A stretch of DNA of 64,000 nucleotides, from the NCBI RefSeq assembly GCF_001028665.1, contig NZ_CP011504.1:1550001-1614000 (forward strand). Reading direction: 5' to 3'. The DNA comes from Burkholderia pyrrocinia. GTDB taxonomy: Bacteria > Pseudomonadota > Gammaproteobacteria > Burkholderiales > Burkholderiaceae. A model generated the notes under the pieces. The model saw nothing but the letters and a program-made list of their open reading frames with translations, made no database searches and was not told the DNA's origin. The position numbers and the translations under genes are program-made. Numbering within the stretch: the stretch's first letter is position 1; each line of letters starts with the position of its first letter. This document shows positions 18,064-26,284 of the stretch, piece by piece.

Positions 18064-18495
18064 ATGCGGCTTTGGGCGGAAACTGCATCGCCGAAATGAT
18101 TTGGCATACGAATTTATTTGGCGAGAACATCGTTGCGGACGGAATGCGCAAGCCTTCTTCCGGTTACACGCGCTGAAACGCCCAACACACAAGCTTGCCG
18201 CGCAATGAAGCCGCAAGCGGAAACGAGTTGAAACAATGCGTGACGAAGCGCAAATCTGCCGCAAAGCCGCGACTTTCGTCGCTGCAGATGCTGGCGCGGA
18301 CGCGTAAAATGAAGGGCCTGACGACTCATTAGCCGCCATCGGACCGCACGCGTTGCATCAGCGAACGGCTCCGCCGCGAAGAGGCGTCGGCGCCGGGCGC
18401 ACACGATGCGCCGGACGTATCGATGGCTCGCGCGGAAGATGCGCCGCCCGCAACAGCAACATGCGGCGGCCGGATCGGCCGATGGCTTCGAACGT
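18064..18495 (+). other. Intergenic region before the L,D-transpeptidase
   Basis: About 430 bases without a supported gene. It has an AT-richer core near 18090-18125 (AAATGATTTGGCATACGAAT) that may carry the transpeptidase promoter. The 5' end of the transpeptidase could extend back to 18406. Confidence 0.4.
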
Positions 18496-19743
18496 ATGAT
18501 GCTTTCCAGCCTGACGCGGCGATTTGCGAAGCCGCGTTGCCGTACCCGCGCAGTCGCCACGTATATGTGGCTCGCTGCCGCGCTGCCGGTTTCCGTTCTT
18601 GCCGGGCGGCCTGCCTTTGCCGCACCCGACGTCCCGTCGTCCGCTGCTACGTCATCCTCATCAGTTGCGTCGCCCGCGTCGGCGGCTTCCCGTGTGCATC
18701 CGGCGTCGCACGCGCATGCATCGTCGAGCGCATCGGCCGTGCAGCCCGCGCCCGCGGCATCGCACGTACATCATGCGGAGCCTGCCGGCGCGGCATCGGG
18801 CGCGTCGGCGGCTTCCGCCGCGTCCGCTGCAGCGCCTACGTCAGCGGCTTCCCCCGCGTCCACCGCCGAACCTGTGTCGGCCGCGTCCGCCGTGCCGGCC
18901 AACGAGGCCGAGCCGCCCGTGCCGACCCCGCCGCGCCGACATCCGCCGTTGTCGGCCGACGAGGCGAAAAACGCGACGGCTCGCGCGATCGACACGCGCA
19001 AGCGTTTCACGCAGGAAGTCACGCGGCGCCTGAACGTACCCATCAGCGAACAGCGCGCATACGGCGAGCGGCTCCAGAAGGCGCTCGCCGATGCGGACCT
19101 CGGCGACCTGGCCGGCGAATACGTCGCGATGGTCGACCGCGCGCCGAACGTGCAGGCGCTGTTCATCTACTTCCGCGCGACGCCGGCCAATGCGTGGCTG
19201 ATGATCGGCGCATCGCCGGTCGGCACCGGGCTGCCGGGCAAGTACGATCATTTCCTGACGCCGCTCGGCGTGTTCCATCATTCGCCCGACAACATGGATT
19301 TCCGCGCGGAAGGCACGACGAACGAGAACGGCATTCGCGGCTACGGCCACCGCGACATGCGCATCTACGACTTCGGATGGGAGGACGGCGAGCGCGGCTG
19401 GGGCAAGGGCGGCGTGTCGCCGATGCGCTTCCAGATGCATGCGACCGACCCCGACCGCCTCGAAGCGCTGCTCGGCATCCGGCACTCGAAGGGATGCGTG
19501 CGGATTCCCGCGTCGCTGAACATGTTCTTCGACCGGCACGGCCTGCTCGACGACGACTACCAGGCGCGCGTCGAGGCCGGCAAGTCGCTGTGGGTGCTGC
19601 GTCGCGATCGCGACATCACGCCGATCGCGGGCCGCTACCTGGTCGTGATCGACAGTGCACGCAACACGCGTCCGGCGTGGTCGCCGTCGCCGGGGCGCAA
19701 GGCATGGTCGAAGTTGCCGAAGGGCGGCGATACGGCGGATTGA
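18496..19743 (+). CDS. L,D-transpeptidase (YkuD domain), secreted
   Basis: A 415-residue envelope enzyme of the ErfK/YkuD family, which makes 3-3 peptidoglycan crosslinks or anchors proteins to murein. The signal region ends near VLAGRPAFAAP, then about 110 residues are almost pure Ala/Ser/Pro/His low-complexity sequence, probably a flexible tether. The catalytic domain follows, with the motif HSKGCVRIP containing Cys334 and the upstream GIRGYGHRD. The start is uncertain: ATGs at 18406, 18496 and 18499 are all in frame; 18496 gives the most normal signal peptide. It is downstream of an unrelated permease and upstream of a decayed WG-repeat gene and, on the opposite strand, a penicillin-binding protein. 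Confidence 0.85.
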   Translation: MMLSSLTRRFAKPRCRTRAVATYMWLAAALPVSVLAGRPAFAAPDVPSSAATSSSSVASPASAASRVHPASHAHASSSASAVQPAPAASHVHHAEPAGAASGASAASAASAAAPTSAASPASTAEPVSAASAVPANEAEPPVPTPPRRHPPLSADEAKNATARAIDTRKRFTQEVTRRLNVPISEQRAYGERLQKALADADLGDLAGEYVAMVDRAPNVQALFIYFRATPANAWLMIGASPVGTGLPGKYDHFLTPLGVFHHSPDNMDFRAEGTTNENGIRGYGHRDMRIYDFGWEDGERGWGKGGVSPMRFQMHATDPDRLEALLGIRHSKGCVRIPASLNMFFDRHGLLDDDYQARVEAGKSLWVLRRDRDITPIAGRYLVVIDSARNTRPAWSPSPGRKAWSKLPKGGDTAD

Positions 19744-19785
19744 CGGCCGGTCCGCCGGGCGCGGGAGGTGCAAGGATGAGAATAA

Positions 19786-20010
19786 ATCCAGGAGTTCGTG
19801 CGGGGCGAAGCCGTTGCCGTGTGCGAGCACGAGCACTGGGGCCTGGTCGGCCGCGACGGGCAGTGGCGCGCGCGGCCCGAATGGACGTCGCTCGACTGAT
19901 CGCCGGAGCGCGACGCGCTCCTGGCAGAACGCGACGGGAAGGTCGGTCTCGTCGACGTGACGGGGCGCGTCGTCTTCGAGCCACGCTATTCGGCGGCGAC
20001 GCGTCAATGA
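19786..20010 (+). pseudogene. Remnant of a WG-repeat protein
   Basis: Reading frame 19786-20010 encodes an unmistakable WG-repeat tail, with HWGLVGRDGQWRARPEW, then an in-frame TGA at 19897-19899, then RDGKVGLVDVTGRVVFEP RYS and a final TGA. WG repeats have the pattern WGLID..GK.V..P.YD. There is no start codon in frame before a TAA at 19783-19785, so both the 5' part is missing and an internal stop is present. It lies between the L,D-transpeptidase and the penicillin-binding protein gene. I read it as a degraded gene rather than a small functional one; a sequencing error could explain the TGA but not the missing 5' end. Confidence 0.65.
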
Positions 20011-20056
20011 AACGGGTAGCCGTCACGCCGGCCGGCGTTGCCCGCCGGCGGCACGC

Positions 20057-22288
20057 TCAGTGGAAAAACTTCAGCCAGTCGAACAGGCCGGGATGCGGAC
20101 GGCGCCTCGGCGCTGGCGCCGGCGCGCTGCGCGGCCGGAAGTCGGGCGAGAACTGCACGCGCGGATCGATCGCGCGCGCACGCAGCGCCGCATCGTAGAA
20201 ACCGCCGACGATCGGCAGCGCGCTGTGCGCGCCCTGCCCCCAGTAGTCGCTGCGAAGCGTCACGCTGCCGTCGTCGAAGCCGACCCACGCGCCGGCCACG
20301 AGCTGCGGATGCATCAGGATGAACCAGCCGTCCGCGTTGTCCTGCGTCGTGCCCGTCTTGCCGGCCACGTCGACGCGAATCCCGTAGCGCGAGCGGATGT
20401 CGGCGCCGGTGCCGTAATCGACGACATCGCGCATCACGTCGACGAGCGTCTGCGCGGCAGGCGCCGGCAACGCACGTTCGGGCGGCGCGCTGCCGAATGC
20501 GGCGAGCACCTTGCCGTCGCGATCCTCGATGCGCGTGATCATCTGCGGCGCGACGTACACGCCGCGGTTCGCGATCGTGCCGTACGCGGACACCATCTCC
20601 TTCAACGTGACGGGGCTCGTGCCGAGCGCGAGCGACGGCACCGCGTCGAGCGGACTGTCGCGCACACCCATCGCGCGCGCGAGCTGCGCGACCTTCGCGG
20701 CGCCTTCATGCTGCATCACCTGCGCGGTGATGCGATTGCGCGACAGCGCGAGCGCGTCGCGCAGCGTCATCGGCTCGCCGGTCGGCGGCTCCTCATCGGT
20801 CGGGCGCCAGACCGCGCGGCCGTCGATCGGGATCGCGACCGGGCGGTCGATGAACGTATCGCCCGGCCGCATGCCGTCCGCGAACGCCGCGCCATAGACG
20901 AACGGCTTGAACGTCGAGCCCGGCTGGCGTCGCGCCTGCGCGACGTGATCGAACGGCTCGCTGCCGAAATCGGGACTGCCGACCCATGCCCTGATCGCGC
21001 CGTTGCGCGGATCGATCGCGACGAAGCCAGCCTGCACCTGCGTCTTGCGCTCGCACAGCGCGCGCACGAATTCGCGATTCGCGCCGAGCTGCTTCAGTGC
21101 CGCCGCATCGGCGAGCCCTGCGTCGCGAGCACTGCGATAGTCGGGCGTCTGGCGGATGAAGCCGCGGAACAGGTCGTTGCGCAGCCCGCAGCCGGACGGG
21201 CCGCGCCATGCGCTGTCGGCGATCGCCTGCAGCCGCTCGGTCTGCTGCGTCAGCGCCTGCGTCGCGATGTCCTGCAGCCGTGCATCGAGCGTCGTGCGTA
21301 CGACGAGACCATCCGAGTAGAGGTCGTAGTTGTTGCGGTCGGCCCACGCGATCAGCCACTTGCGAAGCTGCACCGCGAAGTGCGGCGCGAGGCCGGGCTG
21401 CGCCGTCTGCGGTTCGAAGTCGACGCGCAGCGGCTGGCGCTGCAATTTCGCGAGCTGTCGCGGCGACAGCATGCCCATCGTCGCCATCCGGTCGAGCACG
21501 ATGTTGCGCCGCTGTACCGCGCGTTCCGGATTCAGCACCGGGTTGTAGTAGCTGTTGCCCTTCAGCATCCCGACGAGCGTCGCGCTTTCGGCGATGTCGA
21601 GCTGGTCCGCCGATTTGCCGAAGTAGGTGCGTGCGGCCATCTCGACGCCGTACGCGTTGTACAGGAACGGCACGGTATTCAGGTAGGTTTCGAGGATCTC
21701 GTCCTTGCTGTACACCGTCTCGATCTTGAAGGCGGTGATCAGCTCCTTCACCTTGCGCGTGAGCGTCAGCGAACGGCCGACTTCGTCCGGGTACAGGTTG
21801 CGCGCGAGCTGCTGCGTAATCGTCGAGCCGCCCTGGCGCGCGCCCGAGAACGTGTGCAGCCCGGCCGCGATCGTGCGGCGCCAGTCGATGCCGTGATGCG
21901 AGTAGAAGCGGTGGTCCTCGGTCGCGATCAGCGCGTCGACCATGTGCGGCGAGATCTGCTTGAGCGGCACCCATTCGCGGTTGACGGGCCGGAACTCGGC
22001 GATCAGCTCGCCGTCGGCCGACAGCACGCGCGCGGGGCGGTCGATGCGCGCCTTGCGGATGTCGCCGATGCTCGGCGTGAACGGAACGAACGCCAGCAGG
22101 ACCAGCAGGCCCAGCACCGGTATCGCGGCGAGCGTCAGCGCCACGCCGCGCCGCGTCGGATGACGCAGGCGATGCAGCGCGCCGGCGCACAGCGCGCGGG
22201 TGCGCGCACGGCAGGCGGCGGCGAGCGGTGCGACACGGGCGCGGCAGCGGAGCCACGCGTCTCGAAGAAACGGCACGAAGCGATTCAC
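20057..22288 (-). CDS. Class A penicillin-binding protein (PBP1A family)
   Basis: A 743-residue bifunctional murein synthase. After a basic cytoplasmic stretch there is one membrane anchor (LTLAAIPVLGLLVLLAFVPF, residues about 52-71). The glycosyltransferase domain has EDHRFYSHHGID and GGSTITQQLARNLYPDE, with catalytic Glu in the first motif. The transpeptidase domain has the three active-site motifs STFK, SRN and KTGTT. It polymerises and crosslinks peptidoglycan outside the inner membrane. The frame begins with GTG at 22288 without a clear ribosome site, so the start is not certain. The neighbouring L,D-transpeptidase also acts on murein but is on the other strand. Confidence 0.92.
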   Translation of the reverse strand: MNRFVPFLRDAWLRCRARVAPLAAACRARTRALCAGALHRLRHPTRRGVALTLAAIPVLGLLVLLAFVPFTPSIGDIRKARIDRPARVLSADGELIAEFRPVNREWVPLKQISPHMVDALIATEDHRFYSHHGIDWRRTIAAGLHTFSGARQGGSTITQQLARNLYPDEVGRSLTLTRKVKELITAFKIETVYSKDEILETYLNTVPFLYNAYGVEMAARTYFGKSADQLDIAESATLVGMLKGNSYYNPVLNPERAVQRRNIVLDRMATMGMLSPRQLAKLQRQPLRVDFEPQTAQPGLAPHFAVQLRKWLIAWADRNNYDLYSDGLVVRTTLDARLQDIATQALTQQTERLQAIADSAWRGPSGCGLRNDLFRGFIRQTPDYRSARDAGLADAAALKQLGANREFVRALCERKTQVQAGFVAIDPRNGAIRAWVGSPDFGSEPFDHVAQARRQPGSTFKPFVYGAAFADGMRPGDTFIDRPVAIPIDGRAVWRPTDEEPPTGEPMTLRDALALSRNRITAQVMQHEGAAKVAQLARAMGVRDSPLDAVPSLALGTSPVTLKEMVSAYGTIANRGVYVAPQMITRIEDRDGKVLAAFGSAPPERALPAPAAQTLVDVMRDVVDYGTGADIRSRYGIRVDVAGKTGTTQDNADGWFILMHPQLVAGAWVGFDDGSVTLRSDYWGQGAHSALPIVGGFYDAALRARAIDPRVQFSPDFRPRSAPAPAPRRRPHPGLFDWLKFFH

Positions 22289-22385
22289 GGCGGCAGGGGC
22301 GTGGACGGAAGAGGCGCGATCCTAGCAAACGGCGCACGCTTGCCGGCGGCCGAAACGGCCTTTTGCTTGCAGGAGTTACAGACGA

Positions 22386-23921
22386 TTACGTTTGTTGCCT
22401 GCGGACAACCTTTTGCGGTGCGACCGGCCGCGATTCTTCCGACGAAACCACGTCCGCGAGCCGCTGCGCGGCCGCCTCCATCTGCGCGCGGCCGAACCCG
22501 CCGAAGCCGAGCACGAGCCCCGGGCGGGCCGTGCCCGGCGCGAACATCGGCGACACCGCGCGCACCGCGACGCCGGCCTTCGCCGCGCGCGCGACCACGT
22601 CGAGATCGTCGATCCCTTCGGCGAGCCACAGCACGACGTGCATCCCCTGGTCGCCGGGCTGCACCCATGCGCGTTCGCGCGGCAGCCGCGCGCCGAGCGT
22701 GTCGATCAGCAGCGCGCGCTGCTCCGCGTACACGCCGCGTACGCGGCGGATGTGGCGGTCGAGATGGCCTTCCGCGATGAACGCGGCCAGCACGTGCTGG
22801 TCGGCGGTCGGCGCATGGCGATCCATCAGCACGCGCGCGCCGCAGAACGCGGGCACGAGATCGTCGGGTGCGATCACGTAGCCGAGCCGCAGCGACGGAA
22901 ACAGGATCTTGCTGAACGTGCCGAGATAGATCACGCGATCGGGGTCGAGCCCCTGCAGCGACGGGAACGGATAGCCTTCGTAGCGCAGTTCGCTGTCGTA
23001 GTCGTCCTCGACCACCCACGCGCGCTGTGCGCGTGCCCATGCAAGCAGCGCGTTGCGCCGCGCCATGCTCAGCGGCATGCCGAGCGGGTACTGATGCGAC
23101 GGCGTGACGAATGCGGCCCGCGCGTGCGGCGCCAGGCGGATGCCCGCGTCGACGTCGATGCCGTCGGCGTCGACCGGCACGCGGACCATCGCATCGCGTC
23201 GCCCGGTGCTTTCGAGCAGCGCGGTGATGCCGCGATAGGCCGGATTCTCGACCCAGGCCTGATCGTCCGCGCCGAGCAGCACCTGGCTCGCGAGATGCAG
23301 CCCCTGCTGCGTGCCGCTCGTGATCACGACCTGGTCGGCCGTGCAGCGCACCGAGCGCGACCGGCGCACGTAGTCGGCGATCGCTTCGCGCAGCGGCAGC
23401 GCGCCTTGCGGATCGGCATAGCCGGACGGCGCGCCGGCGCCGCGCGCGCGCAGGCGGTTGCCGAGCCGGCGCCAGATGTCGTCGGGCGCGGTGAGACCGA
23501 CCGGCACCGAGATCGCGAACGGCATGGCCGGCAGCGGAAGGAATTCGCGGGCGATCCGCGCGAAGGTGGCGGCCGGTTCGGGCAGCCCGGCGCGCGCCGG
23601 GCGCCCGCGTTGGGCGGGTGGTTCGGGTTTGTCGACGGGCGGTGGTTCGGCGAGCGCGTGCGCGACCCGCGTGCCCGCGCCGCCGCGCGATTCGAGGAAG
23701 CCTTCGGCGACCAGTTGCGCATACGCGTCGACGACGGTGCCGCGCGCGACCTGCAGCGCGGCCGCCAGCAGCCGCGTGGACGGCAGCGTGTCGCCCGGAC
23801 GAACGTCGCCGCGGCGCACGGCGTCGCGCAGCGCCTGCGCGAGCTGGCGGCTCAGGTCGCCGGCCGCGCGATCGAGCGCGCCGAGCGACGGGATTTCGAC
23901 GATCCGGGCCGTTCTTGCCAT
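22386..23921 (-). CDS. MocR/PdxR-type regulator (GntR HTH fused to aminotransferase)
   Basis: A 511-residue regulator. Residues 1-80 form a GntR winged helix (RPGDTLPSTRLLAAALQVAR then GTVVDAYAQLVAEGFLESR). The remaining 400 residues form a type I aminotransferase fold with the PLP-lysine in GTFSKILFPSLRLGY and the conserved VEDDYDSELRY. MocR proteins bind PLP, sometimes with an amino acid, and control vitamin B6 or amine genes. The start at 23921 (MARTARIVEIP) is chosen over a longer low-quality frame. It is divergent, 122 bases apart, from a PaiB-like FMN-binding protein, a pairing that suggests the latter is its target. Confidence 0.9.
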   Translation of the reverse strand: MARTARIVEIPSLGALDRAAGDLSRQLAQALRDAVRRGDVRPGDTLPSTRLLAAALQVARGTVVDAYAQLVAEGFLESRGGAGTRVAHALAEPPPVDKPEPPAQRGRPARAGLPEPAATFARIAREFLPLPAMPFAISVPVGLTAPDDIWRRLGNRLRARGAGAPSGYADPQGALPLREAIADYVRRSRSVRCTADQVVITSGTQQGLHLASQVLLGADDQAWVENPAYRGITALLESTGRRDAMVRVPVDADGIDVDAGIRLAPHARAAFVTPSHQYPLGMPLSMARRNALLAWARAQRAWVVEDDYDSELRYEGYPFPSLQGLDPDRVIYLGTFSKILFPSLRLGYVIAPDDLVPAFCGARVLMDRHAPTADQHVLAAFIAEGHLDRHIRRVRGVYAEQRALLIDTLGARLPRERAWVQPGDQGMHVVLWLAEGIDDLDVVARAAKAGVAVRAVSPMFAPGTARPGLVLGFGGFGRAQMEAAAQRLADVVSSEESRPVAPQKVVRRQQT

Positions 23922-23937
23922 GATTCTGGTCTGCTGA

Positions 23938-23977
23938 AAATGTTCCAAACCGGCTCTACAGCATAAACCAGTTTGAG
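23938..23977. promoter_or_regulatory. Candidate MocR operator region
   Basis: In the 122-base divergent gap there are two similar direct half-sites, AAACCGG (23946-23952) and AAACCAG (23965-23971), 19 bases apart in the AT-richest part. MocR-type regulators commonly bind spaced direct repeats. This is a pattern match by eye only. Confidence 0.35.
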
Positions 23978-24043
23978 GCCACAATCGGCGCATGACGGGC
24001 CAGCGCCCAGCCAATTCAACCCCTGCACGACCGTGGAGCCGAC

Positions 24044-24682
24044 ATGTACGTCCCCGCCGATTTCAACGAGCCCAACCCCGACGCGCTGCGCGAACTGATC
24101 GTGCAGCACCCGTTCGGCAGCCTGATCACGCACGGGAAGAACGGGCTCGACGCGAACCACATCCCGTTCGAGCTGCTGCCGGGCGACGGCGGGCTCGGCG
24201 AGCTGCACGCGCACGTCGCGCGCGCGAATCCGGTCTGGCAGGACGTCGCGAACGGCGACGAGGTGCTCGTGATCTTCCGCGCCGGCGACGCGTACATCTC
24301 GCCGAACTGGTACCCGAGCAAGCATGTCGCGCACCGGCAGGTGCCGACCTGGAACTACGTGGTCGTGCATGCGCACGGCCGCATCACGGTGCGCGACGAC
24401 GAGAAGTTCGTGCGCGGCGTGGTCGCCCGGCTGACGCGCACGCACGAAGCGTCGCAGCCGGTGCCGTGGAAGATGGGCGACGCGCCGGCCGATTATCTCG
24501 ACACGATGCTGCAGTCGATCGTCGGGCTGCAGATCGAGATCACGCGGCTCGTCGGCAAGCGCAAGCTTGGGCAGAACAAGGCGGTCGAGGATATCCGCGG
24601 TGCCGGCGACGCACTGATCGCGGACGGAAAGCTTGCGATCGGGGAAGCGATGCTGGCGGCGGCCGACGCGAAGCGCAACTGA
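24044..24682 (+). CDS. PaiB-like FMN-binding protein
   Basis: A 212-residue protein of the PaiB/FMN-binding split-barrel family (often annotated as a negative transcriptional regulator). Family motifs are visible: MYVPADFNEPN, LITHGKNGLDANHIPFEL, YISPNWYPSKH and PTWNYVVVHAHG, the last two forming the flavin or heme-like pocket. Its real activity is unsettled; the fold suggests FMN-dependent chemistry rather than DNA binding. The ATG at 24044 begins the canonical N-terminus. It faces a MocR regulator across 122 bases and converges with a thioredoxin-like gene, with a hairpin at 24696-24720 between them. Confidence 0.88.
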   Translation: MYVPADFNEPNPDALRELIVQHPFGSLITHGKNGLDANHIPFELLPGDGGLGELHAHVARANPVWQDVANGDEVLVIFRAGDAYISPNWYPSKHVAHRQVPTWNYVVVHAHGRITVRDDEKFVRGVVARLTRTHEASQPVPWKMGDAPADYLDTMLQSIVGLQIEITRLVGKRKLGQNKAVEDIRGAGDALIADGKLAIGEAMLAAADAKRN

Positions 24683-24695
24683 GCGCATGACGCAC

Positions 24696-24720
24696 GCGCG
24701 GGCGAGTGCCGCGCCCGCGC
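24696..24720. terminator. Hairpin between convergent PaiB-like and thioredoxin-like genes
   Basis: GCGCGGGC (24696-24703) and GCCCGCGC (24713-24720) form a perfect 8-bp stem with a 9-nt loop in the 46-base convergent gap. It lacks a T-run. Confidence 0.45.
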
Positions 24721-24728
24721 TCCGGCAG

Positions 24729-25310
24729 TTACTGCGTGCGCGTCGCTCCCTTCATGCCTTCCCCCGCCTGCGCGAGCGCACCGCGAATCGCCGCCTCGGT
24801 CTTGTCGTACCCGCCTTCGCCATAGCGCGTATAGACGACCTTTCCGTTCGCATCGATCAGGTACAGCGCGGGCCAGTACTGGTTGCCGTACGCGCGCCAC
24901 GTGGCGTAGCGGTTGTCCTGCGCGACCGGATACTGGATGCCGAAGCGCTTGATCGCATCGGCGACGTTGCCGGCGTCGCGCTCGAACGGATATTCGGGCG
25001 TATGCACGCCGACCACGACGAGCCCCTGGTCGCGATACTTCCGATACCAGTCGTTCACGTACGGAATCGTATGAATGCAGTTGATGCACGAGTACGTCCA
25101 GAAATCGACCAGCACGACCTTGCCGTGCAACTGGTCGAGCTTGAGCGGCGCGCTGTTGTGCCAGCGGTCGATGCCGGTGAAGTCGGGCGCTTGCGTGCCG
25201 GCCAGCGAGGTCGCCATGCCCGCGTCGTCGCGGGTGCCGGCGAAGGCGGCGAGCCCGGCCGTGGCGGCGAGGGCGATGACAAGGGCGGCGGTCTTGAGTC
25301 GGGGCAGCAT
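24729..25310 (-). CDS. Exported thioredoxin-like protein (TlpA/DipZ C-terminal type)
   Basis: A 193-residue protein with an N-terminal signal peptide or anchor (MLPRLKTAALVIALAATAGL) and a thioredoxin fold. The redox motif is CINC within YSCINCIHTIPYVNDWY, preceded by GKVVLVDFW, and PALYLIDANGKVVY carries the cis-Pro region. This arrangement resembles the periplasmic C-terminal domain of DipZ and redoxin-type TlpA proteins, which reduce or oxidise envelope thiols. The ATG at 25310 follows AGGAG by 7 bases; longer frames are rejected. It is divergent from a two-component system across 233 bases, so it may be a target of that system. Confidence 0.88.
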   Translation of the reverse strand: MLPRLKTAALVIALAATAGLAAFAGTRDDAGMATSLAGTQAPDFTGIDRWHNSAPLKLDQLHGKVVLVDFWTYSCINCIHTIPYVNDWYRKYRDQGLVVVGVHTPEYPFERDAGNVADAIKRFGIQYPVAQDNRYATWRAYGNQYWPALYLIDANGKVVYTRYGEGGYDKTEAAIRGALAQAGEGMKGATRTQ

Positions 25311-25451
25311 GGCGTTCTCCTGATCGGGAGGCCGTCGCTCGGGTGCGGCGGCCGGACGTGTTTCGACAGGCCCCATTAGGCTGCGCCGACGTATCTGCGA
25401 TGTGTCCGGCGAGCCGCGCGTGTGCAATGTTGTGTGTCGTCGCGGCGGCGC

Positions 25452-25493
25452 GATACATTGGGATACAAACGCGCGCCCGCCGTGCGGTATAAC
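25452..25493 (+). promoter_or_regulatory. Candidate OmpR-type site and -10 before the response regulator
   Basis: GATACA is repeated at 25452-25457 and 25462-25467, a 10-base period typical of OmpR-family half-sites, in the divergent gap. A TATAAC hexamer at 25488-25493 could be the -10 of the regulator gene. Autoregulation or control of the thioredoxin-like gene is inferred. Confidence 0.4.
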
Positions 25494-25543
25494 AGCGGAC
25501 ATCGCCAGCCCGAACGACCCGACACCGACAGCGACACCGACTT

Positions 25544-26284
25544 ATGGACAAGACCGACCACGTGCTGATCGTCGACGACGATCGCGCGATCCGCGAACTG
25601 ATCGCGGACTACCTGGAGAAGAACGGCATGCGCGTGTCGCTGGCCGCGAATGGCCGCGAGATGCGCAACGCGCTGGACGACGGCGCGCCCGACCTGATCG
25701 TGCTCGACCTGATGCTGCCGGGCGAGGACGGCCTCACGCTGTGCCGCGACCTGCGCGCCGGCAGGTTCCGCACGGTGCCCGTGCTGATGCTGACCGCGCG
25801 CGGCGAGGAAACCGACCGCATCATCGGCCTCGAGATGGGCGCCGACGACTACCTGGCCAAGCCGTTCGCGGTGCGCGAGCTGCTCGCGCGGATCCGCTCG
25901 GTGCTGCGCCGCGCGCGCATGCTGCCGCCCGGCATGCAGGTGACGGAAACGGCCGAGATGCTCGCGTTCGGCGAATGGCGGCTCGACACGACGGGGCGCC
26001 ACCTGCTCGACGCCGAAGGCACGCTGGTCGCGCTGAGCGGCGCCGAATACCGGCTGCTGCGCGTGTTCCTCGACCATCCGCAGCGCGTGCTGACGCGCGA
26101 CCAGTTGCTCAACCTCACGCAGGGGCGGCAGTCCGACCCGTTCGACCGGTCGATCGACCTGCTCGTGAGCCGGCTGCGCCAGCGGCTGCGCGACGGTGCG
26201 CGCGAACCGCGCTACATCAAGACACTGCGCAACGAGGGCTACGTGTTCTCGTCGGCCGTCACTGCCGTCGACGGTACGTCATGA
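25544..26284 (+). CDS. OmpR-family response regulator
   Basis: A 246-residue regulator. The receiver domain has acidic residues Asp11-Asp13, the phosphorylation site Asp55 in LIVLDLMLPGEDG, Thr in MLTARGEE and Lys in DDYLAKPF. The C-terminal winged helix shows LSGAEYRLLRVFLDHPQRVL, RDQLLNLTQG and the recognition segment SIDLLVSRLRQRL. It overlaps the sensor kinase gene by 4 bases (ATGA at 26281-26284), so the two are translationally coupled. The signal and regulon are unknown; the divergent thioredoxin-like gene is the nearest candidate target. Confidence 0.95.
   Translation: MDKTDHVLIVDDDRAIRELIADYLEKNGMRVSLAANGREMRNALDDGAPDLIVLDLMLPGEDGLTLCRDLRAGRFRTVPVLMLTARGEETDRIIGLEMGADDYLAKPFAVRELLARIRSVLRRARMLPPGMQVTETAEMLAFGEWRLDTTGRHLLDAEGTLVALSGAEYRLLRVFLDHPQRVLTRDQLLNLTQGRQSDPFDRSIDLLVSRLRQRLRDGAREPRYIKTLRNEGYVFSSAVTAVDGTS

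Noticed and set aside
18406..18495. Longer N-terminus for the L,D-transpeptidase from the ATG at 18406
   Set aside because: It would put a hydrophilic Arg/Gln/His-rich stretch before the signal peptide and has no good ribosome site; it cannot be excluded but is less likely.
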